This document shows positions 1 to 9,072 of a stretch of DNA of 64,000 bases, one piece after another. This DNA comes from CBDHGY01 sp965263325 (GTDB lineage: Bacteria; Pseudomonadota; Alphaproteobacteria; Caulobacterales; Hyphomonadaceae): assembly GCA_965263325.1 (NCBI GenBank), contig CBDHGY010000002.1, forward strand, positions 2,170,001 to 2,234,000. Direction: 5' to 3'. The first letter of the stretch is position 1. Each line of letters opens with the position of its first letter. The notes under the pieces are model-generated. The model made no database searches. It was given only the letters and a program-made list of their open reading frames with translations, and had not been told where the DNA came from. The translations under genes and the position numbers were made by a program.

Positions 1-1171
1 TACCCCATAGATACGATTCTGTGAGAGTTGACGTTAGTATAATAACAACACACACTAAAAGTGCTGAGTTTGAAACAGACATGTCAGCAAACCATAGTCT
101 AACAGTTCTCAAGAAACTCCAGCCAACGATCATGCTAAACATAATTAATCCGACATAGCCAAGGTGAACTCTTACTTCCCAAAATGCATTATGAAAAGAA
201 AGCTTAGTTCCATAGTCTTTGTGGTTATTCTCATTCAATGTCTGGGCGAGACCGGTATCGTATTGCCAAAAGCCTTCCAAGCCGACACCAAACCAGGGAT
301 GTTTGGCTGATTGAATTTCGGCACCGGTCCACAAATCAGTCCTGCCTGTAAATGAGGAATCCTTTCCAACCAAACCAAGGAAATAATCCAAAATTGAACT
401 TTGTGGCATACTGACTAAGACTAGAAAAACGGTCAGTGCTATTATAATCATCAAGCCGAGAAGTACTGTCGGAAGATAACGGACTCTACTCACATTCTCC
501 CAGACAAATTTCACTCCAAATAGAGCAATGATGCCTAAAACACCAAAAACAAGCGAAGTCGCCGAGTCGGCAAGGAGCTGAAACACAAAACATATCGGTA
601 CAAACGGCAACGCGAATAGCCGGACCAGTGTATTCTCTTTAGGGTTTAGTGCAACGGCCAGACTTGTCAGCATCGCAAACAGCATCTGGATTGCAAATAT
701 GTTTTTGCCGGAATAGGGCCCGCCCTCACTGAATTGTGAGAAGTAAGGTACAGAATAGAGCGTTGCCAAAACGCCCGCGAACATCGTGCAGCGCAATATT
801 TGATGAACGGTCAATCTCGAAGCCATGACCACGACAACGAGCGGAGTTAGAATATAGAATATTCCAGTTCGGAGTGCTTCGGCTGGATAAGGTGACCAAG
901 TAAAAGATAATAAACCAAGTACTGGAAGTGTGAATAGCAACCAACTGCGCAACAAAACGGGCACGGTTTGTTTATGGTGGATGACGAGTAAGCCCATGAA
1001 AATGGCAATGCTTAGAAAGCGAAGAGGAGACACTCCACTTAGCGGTAAGTAAGTTATGAAGAGCCAAAGCGCTATAAACGCTTGCTCCCAAATAGGCACG
1101 CTCTCGCGAACCTCAAAAATCGTCGCCAGTTGACCGTTTGTTTGATAACCTGAGACGGTTTGAGATTGCAT
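1..1171 (-). CDS. O-antigen ligase/polymerase (Wzy_C/ExoQ type), 3' end outside window
   Basis: My own translation of the minus strand is open from ATG at 1171 to the window edge (390 residues, no stop). It reads as a polytopic membrane protein with many hydrophobic segments. A large loop carries GRTDLW followed later by FHNAFWE, the arrangement typical of the Wzy_C (O-antigen ligase/ExoQ polymerase) family. Such proteins polymerise lipid-linked repeat units or ligate them in the periplasm. The start is chosen because AGGAG lies just upstream; an in-frame ATG eight codons earlier is possible. It begins the polysaccharide locus, and the C-terminus lies outside the window. Family call fairly sure; whether it is polymerase or ligase cannot be told. 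Confidence 0.82.
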   Translation of the reverse strand, partial: MQSQTVSGYQTNGQLATIFEVRESVPIWEQAFIALWLFITYLPLSGVSPLRFLSIAIFMGLLVIHHKQTVPVLLRSWLLFTLPVLGLLSFTWSPYPAEALRTGIFYILTPLVVVVMASRLTVHQILRCTMFAGVLATLYSVPYFSQFSEGGPYSGKNIFAIQMLFAMLTSLAVALNPKENTLVRLFALPFVPICFVFQLLADSATSLVFGVLGIIALFGVKFVWENVSRVRYLPTVLLGLMIIIALTVFLVLVSMPQSSILDYFLGLVGKDSSFTGRTDLWTGAEIQSAKHPWFGVGLEGFWQYDTGLAQTLNENNHKDYGTKLSFHNAFWEVRVHLGYVGLIMFSMIVGWSFLRTVRLWFADMSVSNSALLVCVVIILTSTLTESYLWG

Positions 1172-2053
1172 TGGAACTCCTATGCATAACATGGCAATCG
1201 CCAGCATTTACTTACAAAAGCAATGCGTGTGCCGTACGTAAAGCCGATAAGTTGGGAAGAATGGCGGGTCAATATCGCAGATGCGGATCGTAGCTGACCA
1301 TCCTAGTAGGACGGAAAGAGTTTCGAAGAAACATAATGATCGGCTGCTTTAAACCGACGTCATATCGTTCCGCTGTGATTAGCGCTTATTCTTGATACTC
1401 ACACCCGTATAAAAAGCCGTCCAATTCTTGCTTTTCTGATTGATCCGATAGGCCAAGGACACCTGTTCAGCTTGCCTTAAGAACCGTGGTGAGATCGTTC
1501 ATCGGTAAGTTAATCTCGATAATTCAACCGAAACAGTTTCACAGGAAGTTAGCCATTGCTACGAAATCTATCGTCGAGCTAAACTGTTCCCTGATTTCCT
1601 ATACTGGGTACGAGAACGGCTAACAACCTGAGCGCTCACTGATCCAAATTCGAATAATCGAGTTGGACAGAACTTGCAATTAACGAATAAAGCTGTGATC
1701 CATTCTGAATAGATCGGGCGAATGTACGAGAGCGAATTGCCCGCCAACGAGTTCTCAGGCTACATTAATTATTGCAGGCCTGCGAGTTCAGATAATCGCG
1801 AACACTAGCCCCGACAATAAGCTATTTCAATGAACAGATTAGGATTTAGCTATCGTTGATCCTGCCATTTTTCGTCGCTGAAGCGAAAACGCTTGCGGGC
1901 TTCAACTTACATTATTATCGACCTTTATATGGGGTTTAAAAAAAGGGATCGCACACCAATAGCTGGATTTTCGTTGCGTGGATTATAGGCGCGATTTGAA
2001 GGACTTGTTTGGGCGATCTACAACCTCATGGTTTGATTTTTTGGGGGGACAGA
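1172..2053. other. Long intergenic region, no gene recognised
   Basis: About 880 bases between two divergently transcribed genes. I see no convincing ORF, tRNA or insertion-sequence end. A short perfect hairpin (AAGCG, AAAA loop, CGCTT) lies at 1881-1894, and an AT-rich stretch with a run of A lies around 1920-1950. Because the flanking genes diverge, promoters for both should be here. The length is unusual for this otherwise compact genome. Confidence 0.5.
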
Positions 2054-5000
2054 ATGTCTGGACAAATTTTTCTTGAATCTGCCGAAGTAAGCGTTTCTGA
2101 AACAAGCGGAACTATCCTTGTTGCTGTCGTACGAACCGGGGACCTTTCACAGTCTGTAACAATCTCTTACGGAATTACACCGGATTCAGCCGAAGAGGGT
2201 ATCGACTATCTCGACTCGTCTGGAACGATTACAATGGAAGCTGGCGTTTCTCGTGTTCTTGTTCCAATCGATATCCTTGATGATGTTCTAGGTGAATCGA
2301 CAGAAACCTTCGTGCTGTCACTTCAAAACGTTGATAGCGGAACATTGCTGGCTCCGCGAACTGTTCAAATTGATATTCTCGATAACGAAAACCCGATCAC
2401 CGACCCGCCACAGCCAGGTCTGATTTCAACGCACGAGGTAATAGAATCGGAAATTATCACCGGACTAGATCTGCCCATTGCGGCATTATTCAGCGAGGTG
2501 AATCCGAACCTATTATACATAGCCGAAAAAGGAGGCGTCATACGGACGCTAAATGTTGAAACTGGTGAGTCGGGTGTGTTCATGGACATATCTAGTCAGG
2601 TAAATAACAACTCTGATCGCGGCATCTTGAATATAGTGCTTCACCCAGATTTTGAAGAGAACCCCTATTTTTACGTATTTTACGTAGCCGATCCGCCTGA
2701 CGGCACAGGAGCTGCCGGGCCTGATCTTCCTAATAATAGGTACGCTTATGTAAGTAGATTTGAAGCCGATGCATCCAATGGGTATATGACTGTCGTTGAA
2801 AATAGCGAAGTTATTTTAGTCGGTGGCGCCGGCCAATCTGCGTCTGATATTTCCGGCGATGGTCGACTTAGATTTGACCGTATTGAAAATATCAATGAAA
2901 CGGGATCCGACTATAACGCAGAAACAGGCGAAGCTGTTCAAGATTATATAAAAGTGGATTCGACCTCTCACGCAGGAGGGGGGCTTGCATTCGGCCCCGA
3001 TGGGGCACTGTACATCTCTATTGGCGATGGGGTTGCATTCAATTTTGTTGATCCGCGCGCAGTGAGTGTTCAGGATATCAACTCATTATCAGGTAAGGTG
3101 CTGAGAATTGATCCCATTACCGGCGATGGATTTGCAGATAATCCTTTTGCAACAGACGATCTCTCCGAAAACGCATCACTCGTTTATCAACTGGGCCTAC
3201 GCAATCCTTTTCGTCTCGCATTTGATGAGAATGGGCAGATTTTGATTAGCGATACTGGTTGGAACTCTTATGAAGAAATAAATTCTGGTGGCCCGGGAGC
3301 AAATTTTGGTTGGCCGTTTTACGAGGGCGGCGATAGCGGCACCATTATTCAGACGCAACAGTATGACTTGTTGCCAGAAGCGGCTGCCTTTTACGAGTCG
3401 GTAGCGAATGGCGACATCGTAATAACCCCGGCTTTCAGGGCATTTGCGCATGACTCTTCGGCACCCGGATATCAGGTTCAGGCTATAACCGGCGCTTCGC
3501 AGGTGTTTACGGGAACAGGATATTCAGCTGATTTTGCCAACCATTACTTCTTCGCGGACTTTTCTGGAAATGAAATTTATGCCGTCAATGTGAATGACCG
3601 AAGAGACATTACATTCCTCGGTGGAACCGATAGCCCAAGGGGTCCTGTGGATTTCTTTCAGGGTCCTGACGGCAAACTTTATTATATCGATATCGTTTTG
3701 GGTCGTGTTGTTAGAATAGATGATATTATTGAAGTTGGCGGAGCAACAGTTATCGCCACACCAGCTCGCGAAGTGCTCAGCGGTAGCGCTGGAAACGATA
3801 CGTTTATCTTCGTTCCTGGAACTTCAACTACCGAATTCACAGATTCAATTAACTCTTGGGAACCGGGTGATGTAATCGATCTTTCCGCATTCGGGGTCAC
3901 AGCAGAGGACATCCAAACACGACTAATTTCAGGCGGCCAAACCTTGAAATTATTGCTTGGATCCAACCCGAATGATTTCCAGCTAAAGATTAATTTGAAT
4001 GGGTTTTCGGTCGAAGAAGTTCTTGCATCAATTATCTATGAATCCGGCGAGCCGCTTCCGAACAGAGCACCTACAACGGTCGATGATGTAGCTTCGGCTA
4101 TTCTGACGACACCAATTATTGTCGATGCTCTTGCAAACGACATTGACGTAGATGGAAACGACATCACAATTGAGACTGTTGGCGCGGCCTCGAATGGCAC
4201 GGTTGAGCTTCTGGAAAACGGCACGCTTCAATACACAGCGAATGATGGTTTTGTGGGTGTCGATACGTTTGAGTATACAATAACTGATGGTGAACTGACG
4301 CAAACAGGAACCGTCTCGGTCGACGTGTCAGATGGGAGTCAGCCTGACGGCAATGTATTTAATGCGACAGAAAACAAGGAAATAATTCAAGGAACTGAAG
4401 GTGCCGACGTCTATGTGTTTAGGCCAGGCACCTCGACGGCTCTTTTTATCGATACAATAGTTGGTTGGCAGCCGGGAGACTCAATCGATCTCCGATTGCT
4501 CGGATTATTAGAAGAAGATTTCGGTTTCCGATCCGTGAGCGGCGGCGGTGTGCTCAAAATTTTTGAAGGGTTCGACTTGGGCGACTTTCAGTTACGTATC
4601 AAGCTGAACGGATACTCGATTGAAGATGTTCTCGCGTCCATTATCTACGTGTCCGATGAATCCATTGAAAACACGGCTCCGATGACGGTTGCGGATACGG
4701 CTTCGACGGTGGCGACGGCTCCAGTCATCATTGATGCACTTTCAAATGATAGTGACATTGATGGCGACACGATTGTGATCACGTCTGTAAGCTTGGCCTC
4801 GAATGGCACGGTTGAGCTTCTGGAAAACGGCACGCTTCAATACACAGCGAATGATGGTTTTGTGGGTGTCGATACATTTGAGTATACGATAACTGATGGT
4901 GAACTGACACAAACAGGGACCGTCTCGGTCACAGTCACAGATGATGGCGAACCTGAAAACACGGCTCCGATGACGGTTGCGGATACGGCTTCGACGGTGG

Positions 5001-6994
5001 CGACGGCTCCAGTCATCATTGATGCACTTTCAAATGATAGTGACATTGATGGCGACACGATTGTGATCACGTCTGTAAGCTTGGCCTCGAATGGCACGGT
5101 TGAGCTTCTGGAAAACGGCACGCTTCAATACACAGCGAATGATGGTTTTGTGGGTGTCGATACATTTGAGTATACGATAACTGATGGTGAACTGACACAA
5201 ACAGGGACCGTCTCGGTCACAGTCACAGATGATGGCGAACCTGAAAACACGGCTCCGATGACGGTTGCGGATACGGCTTCGACGGTGGCGACGGCTCCAG
5301 TCATCATTGATGCACTTTCAAATGATAGTGACATTGATGGCGACACGATTGTGATCACGTCTGTAAGCTTGGCCTCGAATGGCACGGTTGAGCTTCTGGA
5401 AAACGGCACGCTTCAATACACAGCGAATGATGGTTTTGTGGGTGTCGATACATTTGAGTATACGATAACTGATGGTGAACTGACACAAACAGGGACCGTC
5501 TCGGTCACAGTCACAGATGATGGCGAACCTGAAAACACGGCTCCGATGACGGTTGCGGATACGGCTTCGACGGTGGCGACGGCTCCAGTCATCATTGATG
5601 CACTTTCAAATGATAGTGACATTGATGGCGACACGATTGTGATCACGTCTGTAAGCTTGGCCTCGAATGGCACGGTTGAGCTTCTGGAAAACGGCACGCT
5701 TCAATACACAGCGAATGATGGTTTTGTGGGTGTCGATACATTTGAGTATACGATAACTGATGGTGAACTGACACAAACAGGGACCGTCTCGGTCACAGTC
5801 ACAAATGATGGTGAGCCAGTTGCAAATGTAGTTGTTGCTACCGCAATGAAAGAAAGGCTTGAAGGGACGGACGGTGCCGATGCTTTTGTATTTACACCTG
5901 GAACTTCAACATCATCAAATATAGATACGATTGTTGATTGGCAGCCAGGTGATACGATCGACTTAAGTGCGCTCGGAATTACGGCTGATGATATTGATTT
6001 TAGAACGGTTAGCGGCGGTAGCGTGGTAAAGATCATTCAGGGATTTGGCCCGGAAGACTTTCAAGTGCGCGTTAATCTAAATGGAGCTACCGTTGAAGAT
6101 ATTAAGGCGGCTATCGTCTATGATAACGGAACACCTATACCCAATCAAACTCCGATGACGGTTGCGGATACGGCTTCGACGGTAGCGACGGCTCCAGTCA
6201 TCATTGATGCACTTTCAAATGATAGTGACATTGATGGCGACACGATTGTGATCACGTCTGTAAGCTTGGCCTCGAACGGCACGGTTGAGCTTCTGGAAAA
6301 CGGCACGCTTCAATACACAGCGAATGATGGTTTTGTGGGTGTCGATACATTTGAGTATACGATAACTGATGGTGAACTGACACAAACAGGGACCGTCTCG
6401 GTCACAGTCACAAATGATGGTGAGCCAGTTGCAAATGTAGTTGTTGCTACCGCAATGAAAGAAAGGCTTGAAGGGACGGACGGTGCCGATGCTTTTGTAT
6501 TTACACCTGGAACTTCAACATCATCAAATATAGATACGATTGTTGATTGGCAGCCAGGTGATACGATCGACTTAAGTGCGCTCGGAATTACGGCTGATGA
6601 TATTGATTTTAGAACGGTTAGCGGCGGTAGCGTGGTAAAGATCATTCAGGGATTTGGCCCGGAAGACTTTCAAGTGCGCGTTAATCTAAATGGAGCTACC
6701 GTTGAAGATATTAAGGCGGCTATCGTCTATGATAATGCGCAACTTCCGAATGAGATGTCTTTGATTTCAGATCGTCAACCTGACTTGTTTAGATCGCAAT
6801 ATCCTGAGCTAACTCAAGTAAATGAGACAGAAAGCCACGATTTTACCCATACATTTTTGAGCTCCTTTGCCGATACCGATGGGCAATTTGGAGAGGAATT
6901 GGCTGCAGAAGCTGTTCCTCAGCAATTAATCGAAAGTACTGTTTTAATCGATGCTCCGAATCTCTTACATCATGACGATTGGTTTATAGGATAG
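2054..6994 (+). CDS. Giant secreted GSDH-like protein with Calx-beta and tandem cadherin-like repeats
   Basis: About 1646 residues. An N-terminal Calx-beta-like domain (about residues 5-115) is followed by a glucose/sorbosone dehydrogenase (PQQ-type six-bladed propeller) domain at about 125-550, with HAGGGLAFGPDGALY, GKVLRIDP, GLRNPFRLAFD and GANFGWPFYEG blocks. The rest alternates two modules. Module A is a cadherin/Big_9-like repeat with VDALANDIDVDG and DTFEYTITDGE, in six copies. Module B, in four copies, has GADxFVF-PGTST, WQPGDxIDLS and an LNG strand, and resembles serralysin/type I secretion C-terminal regions. No classical signal peptide is seen, so type I secretion is plausible. ATG at 2054 follows GGGGGGA and is preferred over TTG at 2009. 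It may be a surface or matrix protein acting on sugars. Substrate unknown; the dehydrogenase label is by family only. Confidence 0.85.
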   Translation: MSGQIFLESAEVSVSETSGTILVAVVRTGDLSQSVTISYGITPDSAEEGIDYLDSSGTITMEAGVSRVLVPIDILDDVLGESTETFVLSLQNVDSGTLLAPRTVQIDILDNENPITDPPQPGLISTHEVIESEIITGLDLPIAALFSEVNPNLLYIAEKGGVIRTLNVETGESGVFMDISSQVNNNSDRGILNIVLHPDFEENPYFYVFYVADPPDGTGAAGPDLPNNRYAYVSRFEADASNGYMTVVENSEVILVGGAGQSASDISGDGRLRFDRIENINETGSDYNAETGEAVQDYIKVDSTSHAGGGLAFGPDGALYISIGDGVAFNFVDPRAVSVQDINSLSGKVLRIDPITGDGFADNPFATDDLSENASLVYQLGLRNPFRLAFDENGQILISDTGWNSYEEINSGGPGANFGWPFYEGGDSGTIIQTQQYDLLPEAAAFYESVANGDIVITPAFRAFAHDSSAPGYQVQAITGASQVFTGTGYSADFANHYFFADFSGNEIYAVNVNDRRDITFLGGTDSPRGPVDFFQGPDGKLYYIDIVLGRVVRIDDIIEVGGATVIATPAREVLSGSAGNDTFIFVPGTSTTEFTDSINSWEPGDVIDLSAFGVTAEDIQTRLISGGQTLKLLLGSNPNDFQLKINLNGFSVEEVLASIIYESGEPLPNRAPTTVDDVASAILTTPIIVDALANDIDVDGNDITIETVGAASNGTVELLENGTLQYTANDGFVGVDTFEYTITDGELTQTGTVSVDVSDGSQPDGNVFNATENKEIIQGTEGADVYVFRPGTSTALFIDTIVGWQPGDSIDLRLLGLLEEDFGFRSVSGGGVLKIFEGFDLGDFQLRIKLNGYSIEDVLASIIYVSDESIENTAPMTVADTASTVATAPVIIDALSNDSDIDGDTIVITSVSLASNGTVELLENGTLQYTANDGFVGVDTFEYTITDGELTQTGTVSVTVTDDGEPENTAPMTVADTASTVATAPVIIDALSNDSDIDGDTIVITSVSLASNGTVELLENGTLQYTANDGFVGVDTFEYTITDGELTQTGTVSVTVTDDGEPENTAPMTVADTASTVATAPVIIDALSNDSDIDGDTIVITSVSLASNGTVELLENGTLQYTANDGFVGVDTFEYTITDGELTQTGTVSVTVTDDGEPENTAPMTVADTASTVATAPVIIDALSNDSDIDGDTIVITSVSLASNGTVELLENGTLQYTANDGFVGVDTFEYTITDGELTQTGTVSVTVTNDGEPVANVVVATAMKERLEGTDGADAFVFTPGTSTSSNIDTIVDWQPGDTIDLSALGITADDIDFRTVSGGSVVKIIQGFGPEDFQVRVNLNGATVEDIKAAIVYDNGTPIPNQTPMTVADTASTVATAPVIIDALSNDSDIDGDTIVITSVSLASNGTVELLENGTLQYTANDGFVGVDTFEYTITDGELTQTGTVSVTVTNDGEPVANVVVATAMKERLEGTDGADAFVFTPGTSTSSNIDTIVDWQPGDTIDLSALGITADDIDFRTVSGGSVVKIIQGFGPEDFQVRVNLNGATVEDIKAAIVYDNAQLPNEMSLISDRQPDLFRSQYPELTQVNETESHDFTHTFLSSFADTDGQFGEELAAEAVPQQLIESTVLIDAPNLLHHDDWFIG
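4670..5821 (+). repeat. Four tandem 288-bp coding repeats (module A)
   Basis: Copies start at 4670, 4958, 5246 and 5534, each 288 bp (96 codons), apparently identical or nearly so at the DNA level. A more divergent copy begins near 4061 and a fifth close copy at 6143. Identity at silent positions points to recent duplication or gene conversion. Copy number may vary between strains or be miscounted in short-read assemblies. Confidence 0.95.
5540..6735 (+). repeat. 609-bp direct duplication (module A plus module B)
   Basis: The stretch 5540-6126 recurs at 6149-6735 with a 609-bp period and only isolated differences (for example one base in each of two module A codons). Each unit holds one cadherin-like module A followed by one PGTST-type module B. 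It lies directly after the 288-bp repeats, in the same gene. Confidence 0.93.
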
Positions 6995-7021
6995 GCCTAG
7001 TGATATATGAGTTTTGCCAAA

Positions 7022-7043
7022 TCGCTCGATTAAGATCGAGCGA
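7022..7043. terminator. Perfect 9-bp hairpin between convergent genes
   Basis: TCGCTCGAT, loop TAAG, ATCGAGCGA. It sits between the stop of the large repeat protein and the stop of the convergent nucleotidyltransferase gene, as expected for a bidirectional terminator. The U-tract is weak on both strands, so termination is inferred from position and symmetry. Confidence 0.6.
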
Positions 7044-7049
7044 CGTTCT

Positions 7050-7808
7050 CTAGCTTTCTGCTTTAGAAAGCCTGTCACGAATGGCCATGTCATTAGCTGC
7101 CTCGAGGCTCGGCACATCATTCAGATTGATATATTCGCCAGTAAGTTCAAAAGCCTTCACACTGTGACCGTCCCGAATAAGCCCGTCCACAAAGTTCACA
7201 AAGTCTATAGATGGAGCTCCGTCATCAAAAGCTTTTTCTAGCAGATTGAAGACTTCAGGGTCCAAAATAAATGTCGCCACACCGAGTATGTCATTCTGAA
7301 CAGTGATCGGATTTTCTATAAGCCGAACGATGCGGTCTCCGGATTTTTCAACGGCGAAATTCTTCTTAATTACCTTTGGATCGTCTTCCTGCTTAATGGC
7401 CACAGTCACCATCTGATCAGCGTAGTCACTTTCAATGATATCACTGATGTTCGTGTTCAGATAAAACTCGTCGCTCAACATCACGCAAGCATACCGGCCC
7501 GCGAGTAGGTGTTTTGCAAGGATAACTGACCACGCCCAGCCTCGATCAAGATGGACGTTTTCGATATAAGAGATGCTAACACCCATCTCTTTGCCGTCGC
7601 CAAAGGTTGCTTTGATTTCCTCTCCCATGTAACCGAGAATTATCACGATTTCAGATATACCTAGATCGTCGCGCATGATGGAAATCGTGCGTTCGAGATT
7701 AGATTGACCGTCAATTTCAAACAGCCCCTTATGAACCTCATAGCTGTACGGTCGGGCTCTGACGCCGCTTCCAGCTGCAGGAATGATTCCTATCATAGAA
7801 TTTTTCAT
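7050..7808 (-). CDS. Sugar-1-phosphate nucleotidyltransferase family protein
   Basis: 252 residues. The NTP-transferase signature GSGVRARP with K27 lies at residues 13-27, and a metal-binding LSDEFY follows in the middle. The family couples a sugar 1-phosphate (or related phosphate) to an NTP, giving an NDP-sugar and pyrophosphate, in the cytoplasm. It is the last gene of a tight three-gene operon, 10 bases after the MtnK-like kinase, which would supply a sugar 1-phosphate. Length is typical of short RmlA/HddC/MurU-like enzymes. Neither the nucleotide nor the sugar can be read from the sequence. A hairpin follows the stop. Confidence 0.83.
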   Translation of the reverse strand: MKNSMIGIIPAAGSGVRARPYSYEVHKGLFEIDGQSNLERTISIMRDDLGISEIVIILGYMGEEIKATFGDGKEMGVSISYIENVHLDRGWAWSVILAKHLLAGRYACVMLSDEFYLNTNISDIIESDYADQMVTVAIKQEDDPKVIKKNFAVEKSGDRIVRLIENPITVQNDILGVATFILDPEVFNLLEKAFDDGAPSIDFVNFVDGLIRDGHSVKAFELTGEYINLNDVPSLEAANDMAIRDRLSKAES

Positions 7809-7818
7809 AGTCCGCGCC

Positions 7819-9069
7819 TTAACCTATCATCTTTGTTTCATTGTAGAATTCTTTTACCGTTGAGATGAATGCATCGATGTTGTCCATCTGATCATATTCC
7901 ATCATCAGCTTGTAAGAGAGATCAATATTTATCTTTTCCAGCTCGGAACGTGTGCTTAAATCTTCTATCGAGCGAATATCCTGAACACCTGCAATCCCTA
8001 CCGTTCTGCGCGCCAATGAACACGCACAATAGCCAACAGATTCCTGAAAAAGATTCTTCATAAACGATACTTTGTTTGCAGCAAGATCCTCTGGCTCCAA
8101 AAACCCCTTATACTGGAGGGCAGATTCGGGGGTATCCGACCATTGTTTTAGGAACTCAGCTTCAAATGTTGACCAGATGTTTTGGATTTCCTCCAGAACC
8201 CATGACTGATAGCCTTCCCCGCCCGCATGATGAAAATGCGATGTGAAAGACATCAAAAAGTTCGCGATTATTTTGCCGATATCAAACCCAAACGGTCCAA
8301 AGAATGCGAATTCAGTGTCAATGACATAAACCTTTCCGGCTCCTGCCATTAGAGAGCCGGTATGCAAGTCTCCATGAATCAGAGCATCTGCTTTGCTCAA
8401 GAAGAGTTCCTTGAAGTGCAAGACACGTTTCAAATACTCAGCATTAGAACGGAAACGTTCTAATGCGTATTCATTCGTGGGCGGGTTCTGGTAATTGGAC
8501 TCGTGATCAATGTAGGGGAAGGTAAAAATGAACTCTTCCGTAAGTTTGCAAAGATCATCGTTCAGGGTGAATTCACCCATTAGTTTTCTGCGATCCACGC
8601 TTTCCATTCCAAGATAGCTTGTCTGAAAAAGCGTTTTCGCCACGAATAGACCGATATCGTTTCCGATTTCAGGAAAAAATTCGCCCTCAATCATCTCATA
8701 ACGAAGGACTTTCACATCACCGAGGTCTTGCATGATAAGGATGCTCATTTCCTCATCCGCATGATAAATATCAGGAACAAATTCCGGAGCCAGACGATTA
8801 TATGTTTCCAGCGCCCGTATTTCCGTAATCATTCGTTCTTTGTTGAGAGGCCATTCTTCACCTACCATCCGCAAGTACGGTACGGCCTGTTTAACGATTA
8901 GAGATCGTGTGTTATCATCTGATCGCTGGACCCGATAAACATAATTTAGATTGCCGTCGCCAATCTCCGTTACCAGAAGATTGTCGCTGGATCCCAGAAC
9001 GTCCCGGCATCTTTCTATAGATCGGACATATCCAGGAAGAGTCTCACTGTTAAGAATTTGATACGACAT
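7819..9069 (-). CDS. mtnK: S-methyl-5-thioribose kinase (MtnK) homologue
   Basis: 416 residues, APH/choline-kinase fold. Hallmarks of MtnK are present: EIGDGNLNYV (35-44), IVKQAVPY, VGEEWPL, the catalytic HGDLHTGS (232-239), DTEFAFFGP (251-259, where the family usually has DPEFAF) and the paired arginines of ARRTVG (353-358) that in MtnK contact methylthioribose. Known MtnK phosphorylates 5-methylthioribose at C1 in methionine salvage. Here no salvage genes (mtnA, mtnB and so on) are in view. Instead it sits 3 bases after an IMPase-like gene and 10 before a nucleotidyltransferase, inside a polysaccharide locus. This suggests the sugar 1-phosphate is activated instead of isomerised. Family assignment strong; the change of role is inference. 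Confidence 0.85.
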   Translation of the reverse strand: MSYQILNSETLPGYVRSIERCRDVLGSSDNLLVTEIGDGNLNYVYRVQRSDDNTRSLIVKQAVPYLRMVGEEWPLNKERMITEIRALETYNRLAPEFVPDIYHADEEMSILIMQDLGDVKVLRYEMIEGEFFPEIGNDIGLFVAKTLFQTSYLGMESVDRRKLMGEFTLNDDLCKLTEEFIFTFPYIDHESNYQNPPTNEYALERFRSNAEYLKRVLHFKELFLSKADALIHGDLHTGSLMAGAGKVYVIDTEFAFFGPFGFDIGKIIANFLMSFTSHFHHAGGEGYQSWVLEEIQNIWSTFEAEFLKQWSDTPESALQYKGFLEPEDLAANKVSFMKNLFQESVGYCACSLARRTVGIAGVQDIRSIEDLSTRSELEKINIDLSYKLMMEYDQMDNIDAFISTVKEFYNETKMIG

Positions 9070-9072
9070 TGT

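Noticed and set aside
4036..6645. Set of minus-strand ORFs repeating every 288 bp
   Set aside because: They are antisense shadows of the repeat gene and repeat only because the sense gene does. Not a CRISPR array either, since units are long, coding and without spacers.
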